From contig JAPTYK010000001.1 in assembly GCA_026913215.1 (NCBI GenBank), forward strand, positions 7,378,001 through 7,442,000: 64,000 nucleotides of DNA. Direction: 5' to 3'. Below are positions 56,030 to 64,000 of the stretch, piece after piece. The notes beneath the pieces are model-generated. The model saw only the letters and a list, made by a program, of their open reading frames with translations. It searched no databases and was not told the origin of the DNA. Both the position numbers and the translations under genes were made by a program. Every line of letters begins with the position of its first letter. Position 1 is the stretch's first letter. This DNA comes from Streptomyces diastatochromogenes. GTDB taxonomy: Bacteria; Actinomycetota; Actinomycetes; Streptomycetales; Streptomycetaceae.

Positions 56030-56205
56030 TCCGGCGCCTGCGAGGTGAGCTGTCGGGTTCGGACGGGAGATGTCCGGCCGCGCGCACGCGGCTGCACCCC
56101 GAGCCGTTCCGGATGGCCGGACCGGCGTATTCGTGGGTCCCCCGCTCCTGCCGTCGGGTGAAAGGGAGGTTTACCGAGCGGCGGCAGGATTGGGCGTTCC
56201 GCTCG
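56030..56205 (-). ncRNA. ydaO/yuaA c-di-AMP riboswitch
   Basis: On the minus strand the leader of the LysM/SLT gene carries the conserved pieces: CCCAATCCTGCCGC and CGGTAAACC on the 5' side, GGGGACCCACG in the middle, then CCGAACCCGACAGCTCACC and TCGCAGGCG at the 3' end. These are hallmarks of the class, which in streptomycetes sits before cell-wall hydrolase genes. c-di-AMP binding would lower expression. The 3' end lies about 13 nt before the ATG, so it can influence both transcription and ribosome access. The ends are approximate. Confidence 0.88.
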
Positions 56206-56557
56206 AATGGAGGTGACCGTAGGCCAGTAATGCGAGGGATAACAAGGCGAGTGGGCCCCGGGAATCGGGAAATGGATCACGGAATTCGGGAAATTCAAGA
56301 TCGATGCCGTACCGGTGATGTCGAACTTCCTTGTGCCGCACGGGGTGGGAGGGGCGTCTCCGGGGTGCGGGGGCGGGTGAGTGAGTCGCGTCACGCGGAG
56401 AACAATGTCCGAATATGGGAGTTAATTCCGTGGTGGGTAAATAAGGGGGAATTCGCGCGACGGGGTGCGCGGGAGAGGTGACCCCTCTGGCGGGTCAAAA
56501 CGCGCAAAACCGACATTTGTCTTGAAAGATGAGGCCAGTCGACCCAGGAGCCACCCC
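56206..56557. other. 352-bp divergent promoter region
   Basis: No gene found. Contains the promoter of the riboswitch transcript (minus) and of the DUF6197 gene (plus). The part nearest the plus gene (56390-56520) is the most AT-rich stretch of the window. A GGGAA-rich motif recurs at 56256-56300 (CGGGAATCGGGAAATGG and TTCGGGAAATTC). Confidence 0.6.
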
Positions 56558-57204
56558 ATGCCGCCCTCCACCTCCCTGCTCAGCCCCGACAGCCTCGACC
56601 GCGAGGCGGCCGCCCTCTTCGAGAGCGCCGCCTGGCAGCGGATCGTCACGGACTGGACCGCCCCCGAGGTGCCGGGGCCGACCGCCCCCGAGATGCCGGA
56701 ACCGGCCGCCCCCGAGGACCCGCCGCCGGCGGAGGAGGGCTGGCGGGGCTGCTCAGCGTGCCGGTGGACCGGCTCGTGGCCGACGCGCTCGCCGCGCTGC
56801 CGCCGGAGCTCCCCGCCGAGCGCCGCATCCCGGGACGGCTCGGAGCCGTGCTGCCCGACCGGCTGCACACGTGGCGCCGCATCGGACAGGCCGACCTGCG
56901 CCCCTCGGTCCACCTCGGCTACGCCCGCCTGGTGCTGGCGGAGTGGGGCTGGCAGAACGCCCCGTACAAGCTGCGCGACACCAGGGGCGCCCGGTGCGTC
57001 TGCGGCGCCCTCCTCGCCGCCCACCGCCTCGGCTACGGCGGCGCGGACACCATGAACGAGGCGGCCGCGTGGATCATGACCGAGCTCCGGTCGCGGGGTG
57101 GCAGGGCTGATCGGGCCGTGGAACCGGGCCCCTGGCCGTACGGCCGCCGACGCGGTGGCCCTCCTCGACGCCACGGTCCGCCGCGCCGCGCACGCCGCCG
57201 CTGA
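56558..57204 (+). CDS. DUF6197 family protein, frameshifted
   Basis: ATG 56558 (MPPSTSLLSPDSLDREAAAL) after CCAGGAG. A Pro/Glu-rich linker repeats EVPGP-TAPEMPEPAAPED. The core follows after a break near 56745: PVDRLVADALAALPPELPAE, ADLRPSVHLGYARLVLAEWG, then CVCGALLAAHRLGYGGADTM with a Cys pair. A second break near 57095 gives LIGPWNRAPGRTAADAVALL at the end. About 212 aa. Function unknown. Possible DNA or metal binding by the Cys pair is only speculation. Confidence 0.78.
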
Positions 57205-57215
57205 CGGTGCGTCAT

Positions 57216-57251
57216 GTGCCGGGCGGCGACCGGAAGGCCGCCGCCCGGCAC
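57216..57251. terminator. bidirectional hairpin terminator
   Basis: A 13-bp perfect stem (GTGCCGGGCGGCG) and 10-nt loop between the converging stops of DUF6197 (57204) and phospholipase C (57266). Confidence 0.78.
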
Positions 57252-57265
57252 ACGGGGAGAGGGGA

Positions 57266-59288
57266 TCAGCCGCTGACGCTCGGGGCGCCGGTCTCGATGT
57301 GGCCGGTGTACCGGCGCGACCAGGTGCCGTCGATGTCGGCGAGGATCGTGAAGTCGTACCAGCCGCCGTTGTACGCCACCGCGTTGAAGAAGTCCTCGCG
57401 GCTGGAGTTCGCCGGCACCGTGTAGGTCCACGGCCCGTCCGAGCGGTAGGCGTTCGAGCGGATCGTGAAGGTGACCGGACCGGAGGAGGTGTTGGTCATC
57501 TTGAACCAGAGGGCCGTCTTGCCCGTCCCGCTCTCGGGTGCGAACCGGGCGGCCACCTCGACGGCCTTGCCCGCCTTGGAGGCGTCCCCGATGAAGCGCC
57601 GCAGGAAGCGGTTCGGGCCCATCATCGAGATGTCGTACTTCCCGGACCCCGAGCCGAGGCCGATGTTGAAGTAGTCCGTGGAGGTGGTGCCGGGGTCGAC
57701 GGTGTACTGCCAGGCGGCCGTGTCCCGGTACTGGTGCGGGTGGATCGAGAAGTGCGCCGACCGCTTGGCCTCCGCGCCCTGGTTCGTCATCGAGAACCAG
57801 GCCAGGATCTTGCCCGCGGCCCCGAACTCGAAGCGGTCGAGGTTGCCGTTCACCTGGTACGGCAGGGCGCGCGCCGGCCGCGTGCCGGACTCCTGGGCGG
57901 GCAGCGCGTTGTTCTGGGGCGCCGGGTTCGGCAGCGGGCCGCAGGTGGCCTGCCCGATCACCTTCGCCGTCGAGGGCAGCCCGGCGGGCACTCCGTACAC
58001 CGGGTTGGCGAAGTCGAAGACCCCGGTCAGGTCGCCCGTCACCTTCCGCCGCCAGTCGCTGATGTTGGGGCAGGTCGCCGGGGTGCCGAGGGCCGCCGTC
58101 CAGGTCTCCATGAAGCGCAGCACCGAGGTGTGGTCGAAGACCTCGGAGCTCACCCAGCCGCCCCGGGTCCACGGGGACATGACAAGCATCGGGACGCGGA
58201 AGCCGAGCCCGATCGGCACGCCGTCGATGTACTCGCCCGCGGTGCCCGGAGGGGCGACCGGCGGCGGCACGTGGTCGAAGAAGCCGTCGTTCTCGTCGTA
58301 GTTGAGGAACAGCACGGTGGAGTCGAACACCTCGGCGTTCGCGGCCAGCGCGCGGTAGACCAGGTCGACGAAGTGGGCGCCGTCCCCCGGAGGGGCGTAG
58401 GGTGCTCGGAGAAGGCCTCGTTCGCCACCACCCACGACACCTGCGGCAGGGTGCCCGCGACGACGTCGGCGCGGATCGCCGCGGCGATGTCGTCCGGCGT
58501 CGAGCCGGTGACCTTCGGGACCGAGCCCATGCCCCGGTCGTACAGCGGGTCCCCGGGCTTCGCGTCGGTGAACTTCTTGAAGTACGCGAGGCCGTTGTCG
58601 CCGTAGTTGTCCTGGGCGTTCTGGTAGACCTTCCAGCTCACCCCGGCGCGCTGGAGGGCCTCGGCGTACGACTCCCAGGTGAGGCCCGACTCGTCGCCCC
58701 CGTCCTTGCTGGAGGCGTCGACCTTCCCGCTCCACAGGAACGTGCGGTTGGGGCCCGTGGCGCTCAGCGTCGAGCAGAAGTACGCGTCGCAGATCGTGTA
58801 GTTGTCGGCGAGCGCGTAGTGGAACGGGATGTCGCCGCGGTCGAGGTGGCCGAGCGAGCGGGTGTTGCCCACGCCCGTGACCCAGTTGTCGAGGCGCCCC
58901 TTGTTCCAGGCGGCGTGCTGTGAGGTCCAGCTGTGCGGCAGGTCGCCGTTGCACTGCGCGAGGGTCTCGCCGTCGACGCCGCCGGCGGCCGGGGTGTCAC
59001 TGAGCTTCCAGGGGTACTGGCGGCCGCCCCAGTTGGGCTGGTTGAACATGCCCCAGCCGCCGGGCAGGTTGCCCGCGGCGCGGTCGCCGAAGCCCCGCAC
59101 GCCCTTCAGGGTGCCGAAGTAGTGGTCGAAGCTGCGGTTCTCCTGCATGAGGATCACCACGTGCTTCACGTCGGTGAGCGTGCCGGTCGCGGTGCTCGCG
59201 GCCGCGGACGCCTGGAGCGGCGGCAGTGCCGCCCCCGCCACGAGCCCCGCGCCGATCCCGACGAACCCCTGCGGCTGATGGGAATCAT
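57266..59288 (-). CDS. Tat-exported phosphocholine-type phospholipase C, frameshifted
   Basis: About 674 aa. ATG 59288 (MIPISRRGF after one base is restored near 59272) gives a twin-arginine signal; AGGAGGGG lies upstream. The phosphoesterase domain starts VKHVVILMQENRSFDHYFGT, with HYALADNYTICDAYFCS and NYDENDGFFDHVPPPVAPPG. A second break lies near 58405. Two C-terminal DUF756-like beta domains (AAGKILAWFSMTNQG and GKTALWFKMTNTSSG) match the family. Exported folded; hydrolyses phospholipids for phosphate or membrane damage. No phosphate-box is obvious upstream. Confidence 0.92.
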
Positions 59289-59418
59289 GCCCCGCCCCTC
59301 CTGTCACGGTGTGCCCCAGCGGCACGTCGGAGACATGATGGGGAGGCGAGCGTAAAGGTATACGTCCGTGCGGTAATTACTGCATGAACACACAGAGGCC
59401 CTGAGATACCCAGCCCCG

Positions 59419-59440
59419 ATTGGTCCGCATTCAGACCAAT
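59419..59440. promoter_or_regulatory. inverted repeat beside the DeoR gene stop
   Basis: ATTGGTC, 8 nt, GACCAAT: perfect 7-bp inverted repeat 4 nt after the DeoR stop and 131 nt upstream of the phospholipase gene. It may be a terminator stem for the DeoR gene or an operator for the phospholipase gene. Confidence 0.5.
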
Positions 59441-59443
59441 GAG

Positions 59444-60246
59444 TCAGACGGTGAGGACCTTCACTCCGGCTTCGGTGAGCTGCCCGATCGTCTCGGGGTG
59501 ATGCCGGTGTCGGTGACGAGCAGGTCGATCCGGTCCAGGCCGCAGATCCGCGCGAACGCCCTGCGGCCCATCTTCGAGGAGTCGGTCACCACGACGACCC
59601 GGCTCGCCCGCTCCGCGAAGAGCCGGCTGATGCTCGCCTCGTCCTCCTGGTGCGCCATCACGCCGAGCTCGGGGTCGACCCCGTCGACGCCGAGCACCAC
59701 CACGTCGAGCACCACCTCGTTGAGCACGCCGACCGTGAGCGGGCCCACCAGCTCGTAGGTCTGGGGCCGGGCGACCCGCCGGTGGTGACGATCTTGATCT
59801 GCGGGCGCACCGCCAGCTCGCCCGCGATGTTCAGCGCGTTGGTGACCACCGTCAGCGCGGGACCGGCCGGCACCGCCGCTCCTGGGCCTCGGCGCGGCCG
59901 CTCGCGAACCGCAGCGCGAGCGCCCGCGCGACCTCCGTCGTCGTCGTGCCCCGTTGAGCCCGACGACCTCGCCGGGCGCGACCAGGTCCGCCACCGCCTC
60001 CGCGATCCGCCGCTTCTCCGGCGCGTGCCGCGTCGACTTGTACCGCAGGGGCAGCTCGTACGAGACGCCGTGCACGACCGCCCCGCCCCGCGTCCGTACG
60101 AGCAGCTGCTGCTCGGCGAGCTCGTCCAGGTCCCGGCGGATCGTGGCGGCGGAGACGTCGAGCGCGGTCGCCGCCTCCTCGACCTCCAGTTTCCCCGAGG
60201 CCGCGAGCAGCTCCAGGAGCGTGTTCCACCGCTCGTGCTTGGACAT
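59444..60246 (-). CDS. DeoR/GlpR-family regulator, frameshifted
   Basis: ATG 60246 (MSKHERWNTLLELLAASGKL) after GGAGGGAGGG. The DeoR helix-turn-helix is VEEAATALDVSAATIRRDLD with ELAEQQLLVRTRGGAV. The sugar-phosphate domain follows across breaks near 59955, 59885, 59775 and 59490: GTTTTEVARALALR, LTVVTNALNIAGELAV, ELVGPLTVGVLNEVVLDVVV and SSKMGRRAFARICGLDR, ending ETIGQLTEAGVKVLTV. About 265 aa. Divergent from a sugar isomerase/aldolase operon, whose repressor it probably is, released by a phosphosugar. Confidence 0.88.
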
Positions 60247-60353
60247 GGGTCCCTCCCTCCACCGGGGCCGTGCCCGCATGACCACCCCGCTCGTGCGCGC
60301 GTCCGATTCTAGCCGCCGACAGGCGCGAGATCTGGAAAGGGGATGCACTTTTC

Positions 60354-60379
60354 TGCTTGAATGAGCGCGTCTTCAAGCA
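60354..60379. promoter_or_regulatory. DeoR operator candidate
   Basis: TGCTTGA, 12-bp spacer, TCAAGCA: a perfect 7-bp inverted repeat in the divergent DeoR/isomerase promoter, 43 nt before the isomerase ATG. The AT-rich surroundings fit a promoter. Confidence 0.6.
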
Positions 60380-60421
60380 TCTTCCATCATCATCGCGCAC
60401 TCTTCTTGCAAGGAGATCGGC

Positions 60422-61344
60422 ATGACCACCACCCGCACCGCCGAGGAGATCGCCTCCCAGCCGGCCACCTGGCGCCAGGCGGCCCGCACCCTGTCCCAGC
60501 ACGTCGCGGCCCTGCCCCGACGCGGCGAGCGGGTCGCGGTGATCGGCTGCGGCACCTCCTGGTTCATGGCCCTGGCCTACGCGGAGCTGCGCGAGTCCGG
60601 CGGGCACGGCGAGACCGACGCCTTCGCGGCCTCCGAGTTCCCCTACGGCCGCCGCTACGACCGGGTCGTGGCCATCACCCGCTCCGGCACCACCAGCGAG
60701 GTCCTCGCCGTCCTGTCCCGGCTGCGCGGCACGGTCCCCACCGGCGCGATCACCGCGGACCCCACGACCCCGGTGATGGACCTCGCCGACGAGGTCGCCG
60801 TCCTGGACTTCGCCGACGAGGAGTCCGTCGTCCAGACCCGTTTCGCGACCACCGTGCTCGCCCTCTTCCGCGCGCACCTGGAGTCCGAGGACGCCCTCCC
60901 CGAGGGACTCGGCACCATCGAGGACGCCGCGCGGGACGCCGAGCGGGCCGTCGTCTCCCCGCTCGACGAGAGCGTGCGCACGGCCGAGCAGTTCACCTTC
61001 CTCGGCACCGGCTGGACCTACGGACTCGCCCTGGAGGCGGGCCTGAAGATGCGCGAGGCGGCCGGCGCCTGGACCGAGGCGTACCCGGCGATGGAGTACC
61101 GCCACGGCCCGATCAGCATCACCGGCCCCGGCCGCGTGACCTGGGGCTTCGGCGCCCTGCCCGCCGGGCTCGCGGACGAGGTCCGCAAGGTCGGCGGCAC
61201 CCTCGCCGAGAGCGACCTCGACCCGCTCGCCGACCTCGTCCGCGCCCAGCGCCTCGCCGTCGCCGTCGCCGAGGCGCAGGGGCTCAACCCGACACCCCGA
61301 AGAACCTGACCCGCTCCGTCGTCCTCTCCGACGTCCATGCCTGA
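60422..61344 (+). CDS. SIS-domain sugar isomerase/deaminase (AgaS-like), 3' frameshift
   Basis: About 307 aa from ATG 60422 with AAGGAG upstream. Two SIS domains: VAVIGCGTSWFMALAYAELR and AITRSGTTSEVLAVL in the first, FLGTGWTYGLALEAGLKMRE and AMEYRHGPISI in the second. A missing base near 61288 shifts the end; DTPKNLTRSVVLSDVHA then finishes at 61344. Relatives isomerise or deaminate hexosamine-phosphates or ketose-phosphates. First gene of an operon with the aldolase, under the divergent DeoR repressor. Confidence 0.88.
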
Positions 61345-61383
61345 CCGCCGCCCCGCGCCCGCCCACCATCCGGGAGAAGCAGC

Positions 61384-62217
61384 ATGCCGCTGACGCCCAC
61401 CGACGAGATCGTCCGCCGCGCCCGCGCCGCGGGCACCGGGGTGGGGGCGTTCAACGTCCTCCAGCTCGAACACGCCCAGGCCATCGTGACCGGCGCCGAG
61501 AACGCCGACCGGCCGGTCGTCCTCCAGATCAGCGAGAACACCGTCCGCTACCACGGCGCCCTGGAACCGGTCGCGCTCGCCTCCCTGGCCGTCGCCCGCG
61601 CCGCCAAGACGCCCGTCGCCGTCCACCTCGACCACGCCGAGAACCCCGACCTCGTCCGCGAGGCCGTCGCCCTCGGCCTGGGCTCGGTCATGTTCGACGC
61701 CTCGAAGCTCCCCTACGCGGAGAACGTCGCCGCGACCCGCGAGGTCGTGGAGCACTGCCACCGCCACGGCGTCTGGGTCGAGGCCGAACTCGGCGAGGTC
61801 GGCGGCAAGGGCGGCGCCCACACCCCGGGCGTGCGCACGGACCCCGAGGAGGCCCGCGCCTATGTCGCCGCCACCGGCGTCGACGCCCTCGCGGTCGCGG
61901 TCGGCAGCGCGCACCAGATGACCACCCGGGACGCCGTCCTCGACCTCGGCCTGATCGCCCGGCTGCGCGCGGCGGTGGACGTCCCGCTCGTCCTGCACGG
62001 CTCCTCGGGCGTCTCGGACGCGCACCTCGCCGAGGCGGTCACGGCGGGCATGACCAAGGTGAACGTCTCCACCCATCTGAACAAGGCCTTCACCGAAGCC
62101 GTCCGCACCCACCTCGCCGAACACCCCGCCACGGTCGACCCGCGCCACTACCTGACCCCGGCCCGCGCGGCCGTGGCCCGCGAGGTCGCCCACCTCCTGG
62201 CGGTCCTGACCCCGTGA
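61384..62217 (+). CDS. class II fructose/tagatose-bisphosphate aldolase
   Basis: Intact, 277 aa. Zinc-dependent aldolase: GVGAFNVLQLEHAQAIVTGA, VAVHLDHAENPDLVREAVAL (zinc His), VWVEAELGEVGGKGGAHTPG and PLVLHGSSGVSDAHLAEAV (His and Ser). It splits a ketose-1,6-bisphosphate to triose phosphates. Operon with the AgaS-like protein suggests a hexosamine or tagatose-type catabolic route. GGGAGAAGC precedes the ATG. Confidence 0.92.
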   Translation: MPLTPTDEIVRRARAAGTGVGAFNVLQLEHAQAIVTGAENADRPVVLQISENTVRYHGALEPVALASLAVARAAKTPVAVHLDHAENPDLVREAVALGLGSVMFDASKLPYAENVAATREVVEHCHRHGVWVEAELGEVGGKGGAHTPGVRTDPEEARAYVAATGVDALAVAVGSAHQMTTRDAVLDLGLIARLRAAVDVPLVLHGSSGVSDAHLAEAVTAGMTKVNVSTHLNKAFTEAVRTHLAEHPATVDPRHYLTPARAAVAREVAHLLAVLTP

Positions 62218-62230
62218 CCCCGTCCGGCCG

Positions 62231-62257
62231 GGCCTCCTGAAGCGACGTCAGGAGGCC
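62231..62257. terminator. bidirectional hairpin terminator
   Basis: GGCCTCCTGA and TCAGGAGGCC form a perfect 10-bp stem with a 7-nt loop between two converging stops (62217 and 62274). Confidence 0.82.
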
Positions 62258-62273
62258 CCCGTACGGGTGCGTC

Positions 62274-62717
62274 CTACTCGTCCCGGACGACCGGTTCGGC
62301 GACGAAGAGGGGATCTCCCGGTCGGTCCTGCGCTGGTAGTCGGCGTAGTCCGGGAACGCGGCGACGGCCCGCTCCCACCACGCCCGGCGCTCCTCGCCCG
62401 TGACCAGGCGGGTCTTCATGTCCCACAGCCGCGTGCCGTCGCGCAGTTCGACCAGGGGCGTGGCGACCAGGTTGTGGTACCAGACGGGGTGCTTGACCGC
62501 GCCGCCGTTGGACGCGACGAGCGCGTAGGCGCCCTCGTGCTCGACCCGCATCAGCGGGGTCTTGCGGAGCTTGCCGCCCGGGCGCCGAGGTTGGTGACCA
62601 GGACGACGGGAGGCCCCGCATCGTCGTGCCCTCGGTGCCGCCGGACGACTCGTACAGCTCGACCTGCTCGCGCACCCACGACGTCGTGCTGGGCTCGTAC
62701 TCGCCTTCGAGGGGCAT
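62274..62717 (-). CDS. nitroreductase-family deazaflavin-dependent oxidoreductase (DDN-type), frameshifted
   Basis: About 149 aa from ATG 62717 (MPLEGEYEPSTTSWVREQVE). Split-barrel F420-binding fold: VVLVTNLGAR, GGKLRKTPLMRVEHEGAYAL, VASNGGAVKHPVWYHNLVA and VTGEERRAWWERAVAAFPDY, with the end PLFVAEPVVRDE in another frame. Breaks near 62615, 62583 and 62310. Uses reduced coenzyme F420, a cofactor of actinobacteria; substrate unknown. Confidence 0.88.
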   Translation of the reverse strand: MPLEGEYEPSTTSWVREQVELYESSGGTEGTTMRGLPSSWSPTSAPGRQAPQDPADAGRARGRLRARRVQRRRGQAPRLVPQPGRHAPGRTARRHAAVGHEDPPGHGRGAPGVVGAGRRRVPGLRRLPAQDRPGDPLFVAEPVVRDE

Positions 62718-62889
62718 GGAATGGGCCTCCTTCCGGATGGCGGCCGGTGTCGCCGGCCTGCTCGCCCCGACGCTATCCGACACCTCGCGCTCCGGGCGGC
62801 GGACGCCGCCGTCGGGGCGTTGTCGGTGCCGGCCCGTAGGGTCGTGTCCGACGGTAGGGCAGTGGCGCGACACGCGGGGAGAGTTCGGC

Positions 62890-63682
62890 ATGCGGGAGTT
62901 GTTCCTGACGGAGGAGCGGGCGTACATCCGGTGGATCGACCTGCCGGGCGAGGGCCCCGTGCGGGTGTTCGTCCACGGCCTCGGGTGCACGGCGGCCTCC
63001 GACTTCGCCCACATCGCGGTCCGTCCCGCACTCGGCGGCGGCCGGGCGCTCCTGGTGGACCTGCTCGGGCACGGACTGAGCGACCGGCCCGCGGACTTCG
63101 ACTACCGCATGGAGTCCCAGGCGGCCGCGGTGGCCGCCGTCCTCGACCACCTCGGTGTCGCGGGGCGGACCTCGTCGGGCACTCGATGGGCGGCGCCGTG
63201 GCGATCCATCTGGCGGCGGCCCGTCCGGACCTGGTCGCCCGGCTCGTGGTGGCCGAGCCGAACCTGTACGCGGGCGGAGGGGCGTTCAGTTCGCCGGTGG
63301 CCGCGCAGGACGAGGACGCGTTCGTGGCGGAGGGCTTCGCCCGGATGCTCGCCGGCACCGACCGCCCGGACTACGCGGCCCGGCTGCGGCTCGCCGACCC
63401 GCGCGCCGTCCACCGCAGCGCGGTCGCCCTGGTGGAGGGCGGCGTGCCCGCGCCGGGGACCTGTTGGCCGGGCTTCCGGCGCCCCGGACCTTCCTCGTGG
63501 GGGAGGCGAGCCTGCCGGACGCCGACGCGGAGAAGGCGGCCGCGCTCGGCATCCCGGTGATCGAGGTGTCCGGCGCGGGGCACAACCTGATGCTGGACAA
63601 CCCGGACGGCTTCGCCACGGCCCTCGCGCTCGCCTTCGCGGACGATCCGACGGGCCCGGTTCCCGGCCACCGGAGCGTCTGA
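62890..63682 (+). CDS. alpha/beta hydrolase, frameshifted
   Basis: About 265 aa from ATG 62890. VFVHGLGCTAASDFAHIAV (oxyanion HG), LLGHGLSDRPADFDYRME. After a break near 63165 the nucleophile elbow is DLVGHSMGGAVAIHLAA. After one near 63465 the acid region (GIPVIEVSGAGHNLMLDNP, His) closes the triad. Cytoplasmic esterase-like enzyme of unknown substrate. Divergent from the F420-type oxidoreductase. Confidence 0.86.
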
Positions 63683-63906
63683 TCCAGCCAGGTGAGAGCC
63701 CGTTCGAGGGGGTTCGATTGCAGGCGTATGGCGGATGCATGACAAGACGTCAACTTCCTTGAGCCGCGCCCCGGGGAGCGGCCAGGCTGCTGATCACGCC
63801 GGGACCGGACACACCGGTTCCGACCGTGTACGTGGCCCCACGTGCACCCCCACAGTCGTGCCGCCCCACTCGTCGGGCGCGACGTCCATGAGGAGGACTC
63901 CTCGCA

Positions 63907-64000
63907 ATGGCACTCCCCAAGACCAAGAAGACCCGCCTCGCCGTGACGGCCTCGGCCGCGACCGCCGCCGCCCTGCTCGGCACCTTCGCCGCCGTCCCCG
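63907..64000 (+). CDS. secreted protein, N-terminal part only (cut by window end)
   Basis: ATG 63907 (MALPKTKKTRLAVTASAATA) with GAGGAGGA upstream and a clear signal peptide (AALLGTFAAVP). The rest lies outside the window, so the product cannot be named. GC-rich and in the coding style of its neighbours. Confidence 0.6.
   Translation, partial: MALPKTKKTRLAVTASAATAAALLGTFAAVP

Noticed and set aside
59419..59440. DasR (N-acetylglucosamine) operator
   Set aside because: The TGGTC/GACCA arms are similar but separated by 8 bp, whereas DasR sites have adjoining TGGTCT-AGACCA; spacing does not fit.
1..64000. tRNA, rRNA, insertion sequence, integrase or attachment site
   Set aside because: I looked on both strands and found no cloverleaf ending in CCA with a T-loop, no transposase motifs and no direct repeats bounding an island.

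Overview
The window is very GC-rich actinobacterial chromosome, almost certainly Streptomyces. The support is strong G/C bias at codon third positions, many GTG starts, and a typical Streptomyces gene set: SpoIIE-type phosphatases, an NsrR/flavohaemoglobin pair, DUF6325, DUF6629 and DUF6197 proteins, a Tat-exported phospholipase C, a LysM/transglycosylase behind a c-di-AMP riboswitch, and the second (zinc-free type) ribosomal protein L31. It looks like ordinary chromosome carrying small metabolic, regulatory and cell-envelope loci. I saw no prophage, insertion sequence, CRISPR array, rRNA or tRNA, and no biosynthetic megasynthase.

The dominant technical feature is sequence quality. About two thirds of the genes are interrupted by one or more single-base frameshifts, at least 60 by my hand count. 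Family-typical protein resumes immediately in another frame after each one. Where the lost base can be inferred it usually belongs to a run of C or G. I therefore annotate these as CDS spanning the full reconstructed gene and treat the breaks as probable base-calling errors, not decay. Only three pieces look truly truncated: a trypco1-like remnant (about 11446-11630) and a head-to-head pair at 44.5-45.2 kb (ABC-2 permease fragment and LuxR C-terminus).

Layout. 1-10 kb: ATP-dependent DNA ligase, lipoprotein polysaccharide deacetylase, actin-like protein, hmp-nsrR nitric-oxide module with two operators, SHOCT and DUF6325 proteins, peroxiredoxin, PadR/SRPBCC pair. 10-19 kb: L,D-transpeptidase, ThrE-type exporter, a spermidine/putrescine-type ABC operon (potA-SBP-potB-potC) divergent from a GntR regulator and a soluble Cache-domain protein. 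19-27 kb: TOPRIM protein, cupin/MFS/LysR locus, M20 amidohydrolase, VOC protein, AidB-type acyl-CoA dehydrogenase with its TetR regulator, and a GDT1-family manganese exporter behind a yybP-ykoY riboswitch.

27-36 kb: a TetR/MFS pair, both proteins carrying 12-residue repeats encoded by 36-bp minisatellites, followed by a SpoIIE phosphatase, a CocE-type hydrolase, and two coupled flavin monooxygenases preceded by a cysteine-containing leader peptide. 36-52 kb: lipase, nucleosidase, MoxR/VWA pair, phosphatases, thioesterase/HxlR, YihY, NUDIX, AMIN-like protein, cyclophilin, NmrA-type reductase, L31 type B and a large GAF/PAS phosphatase. 52-64 kb: hydrolases, a LURP-one-like protein, a phosphoribosyltransferase-hydrolase fusion, the riboswitch-controlled LysM/SLT protein, phospholipase C, and a DeoR-controlled sugar isomerase/aldolase operon.
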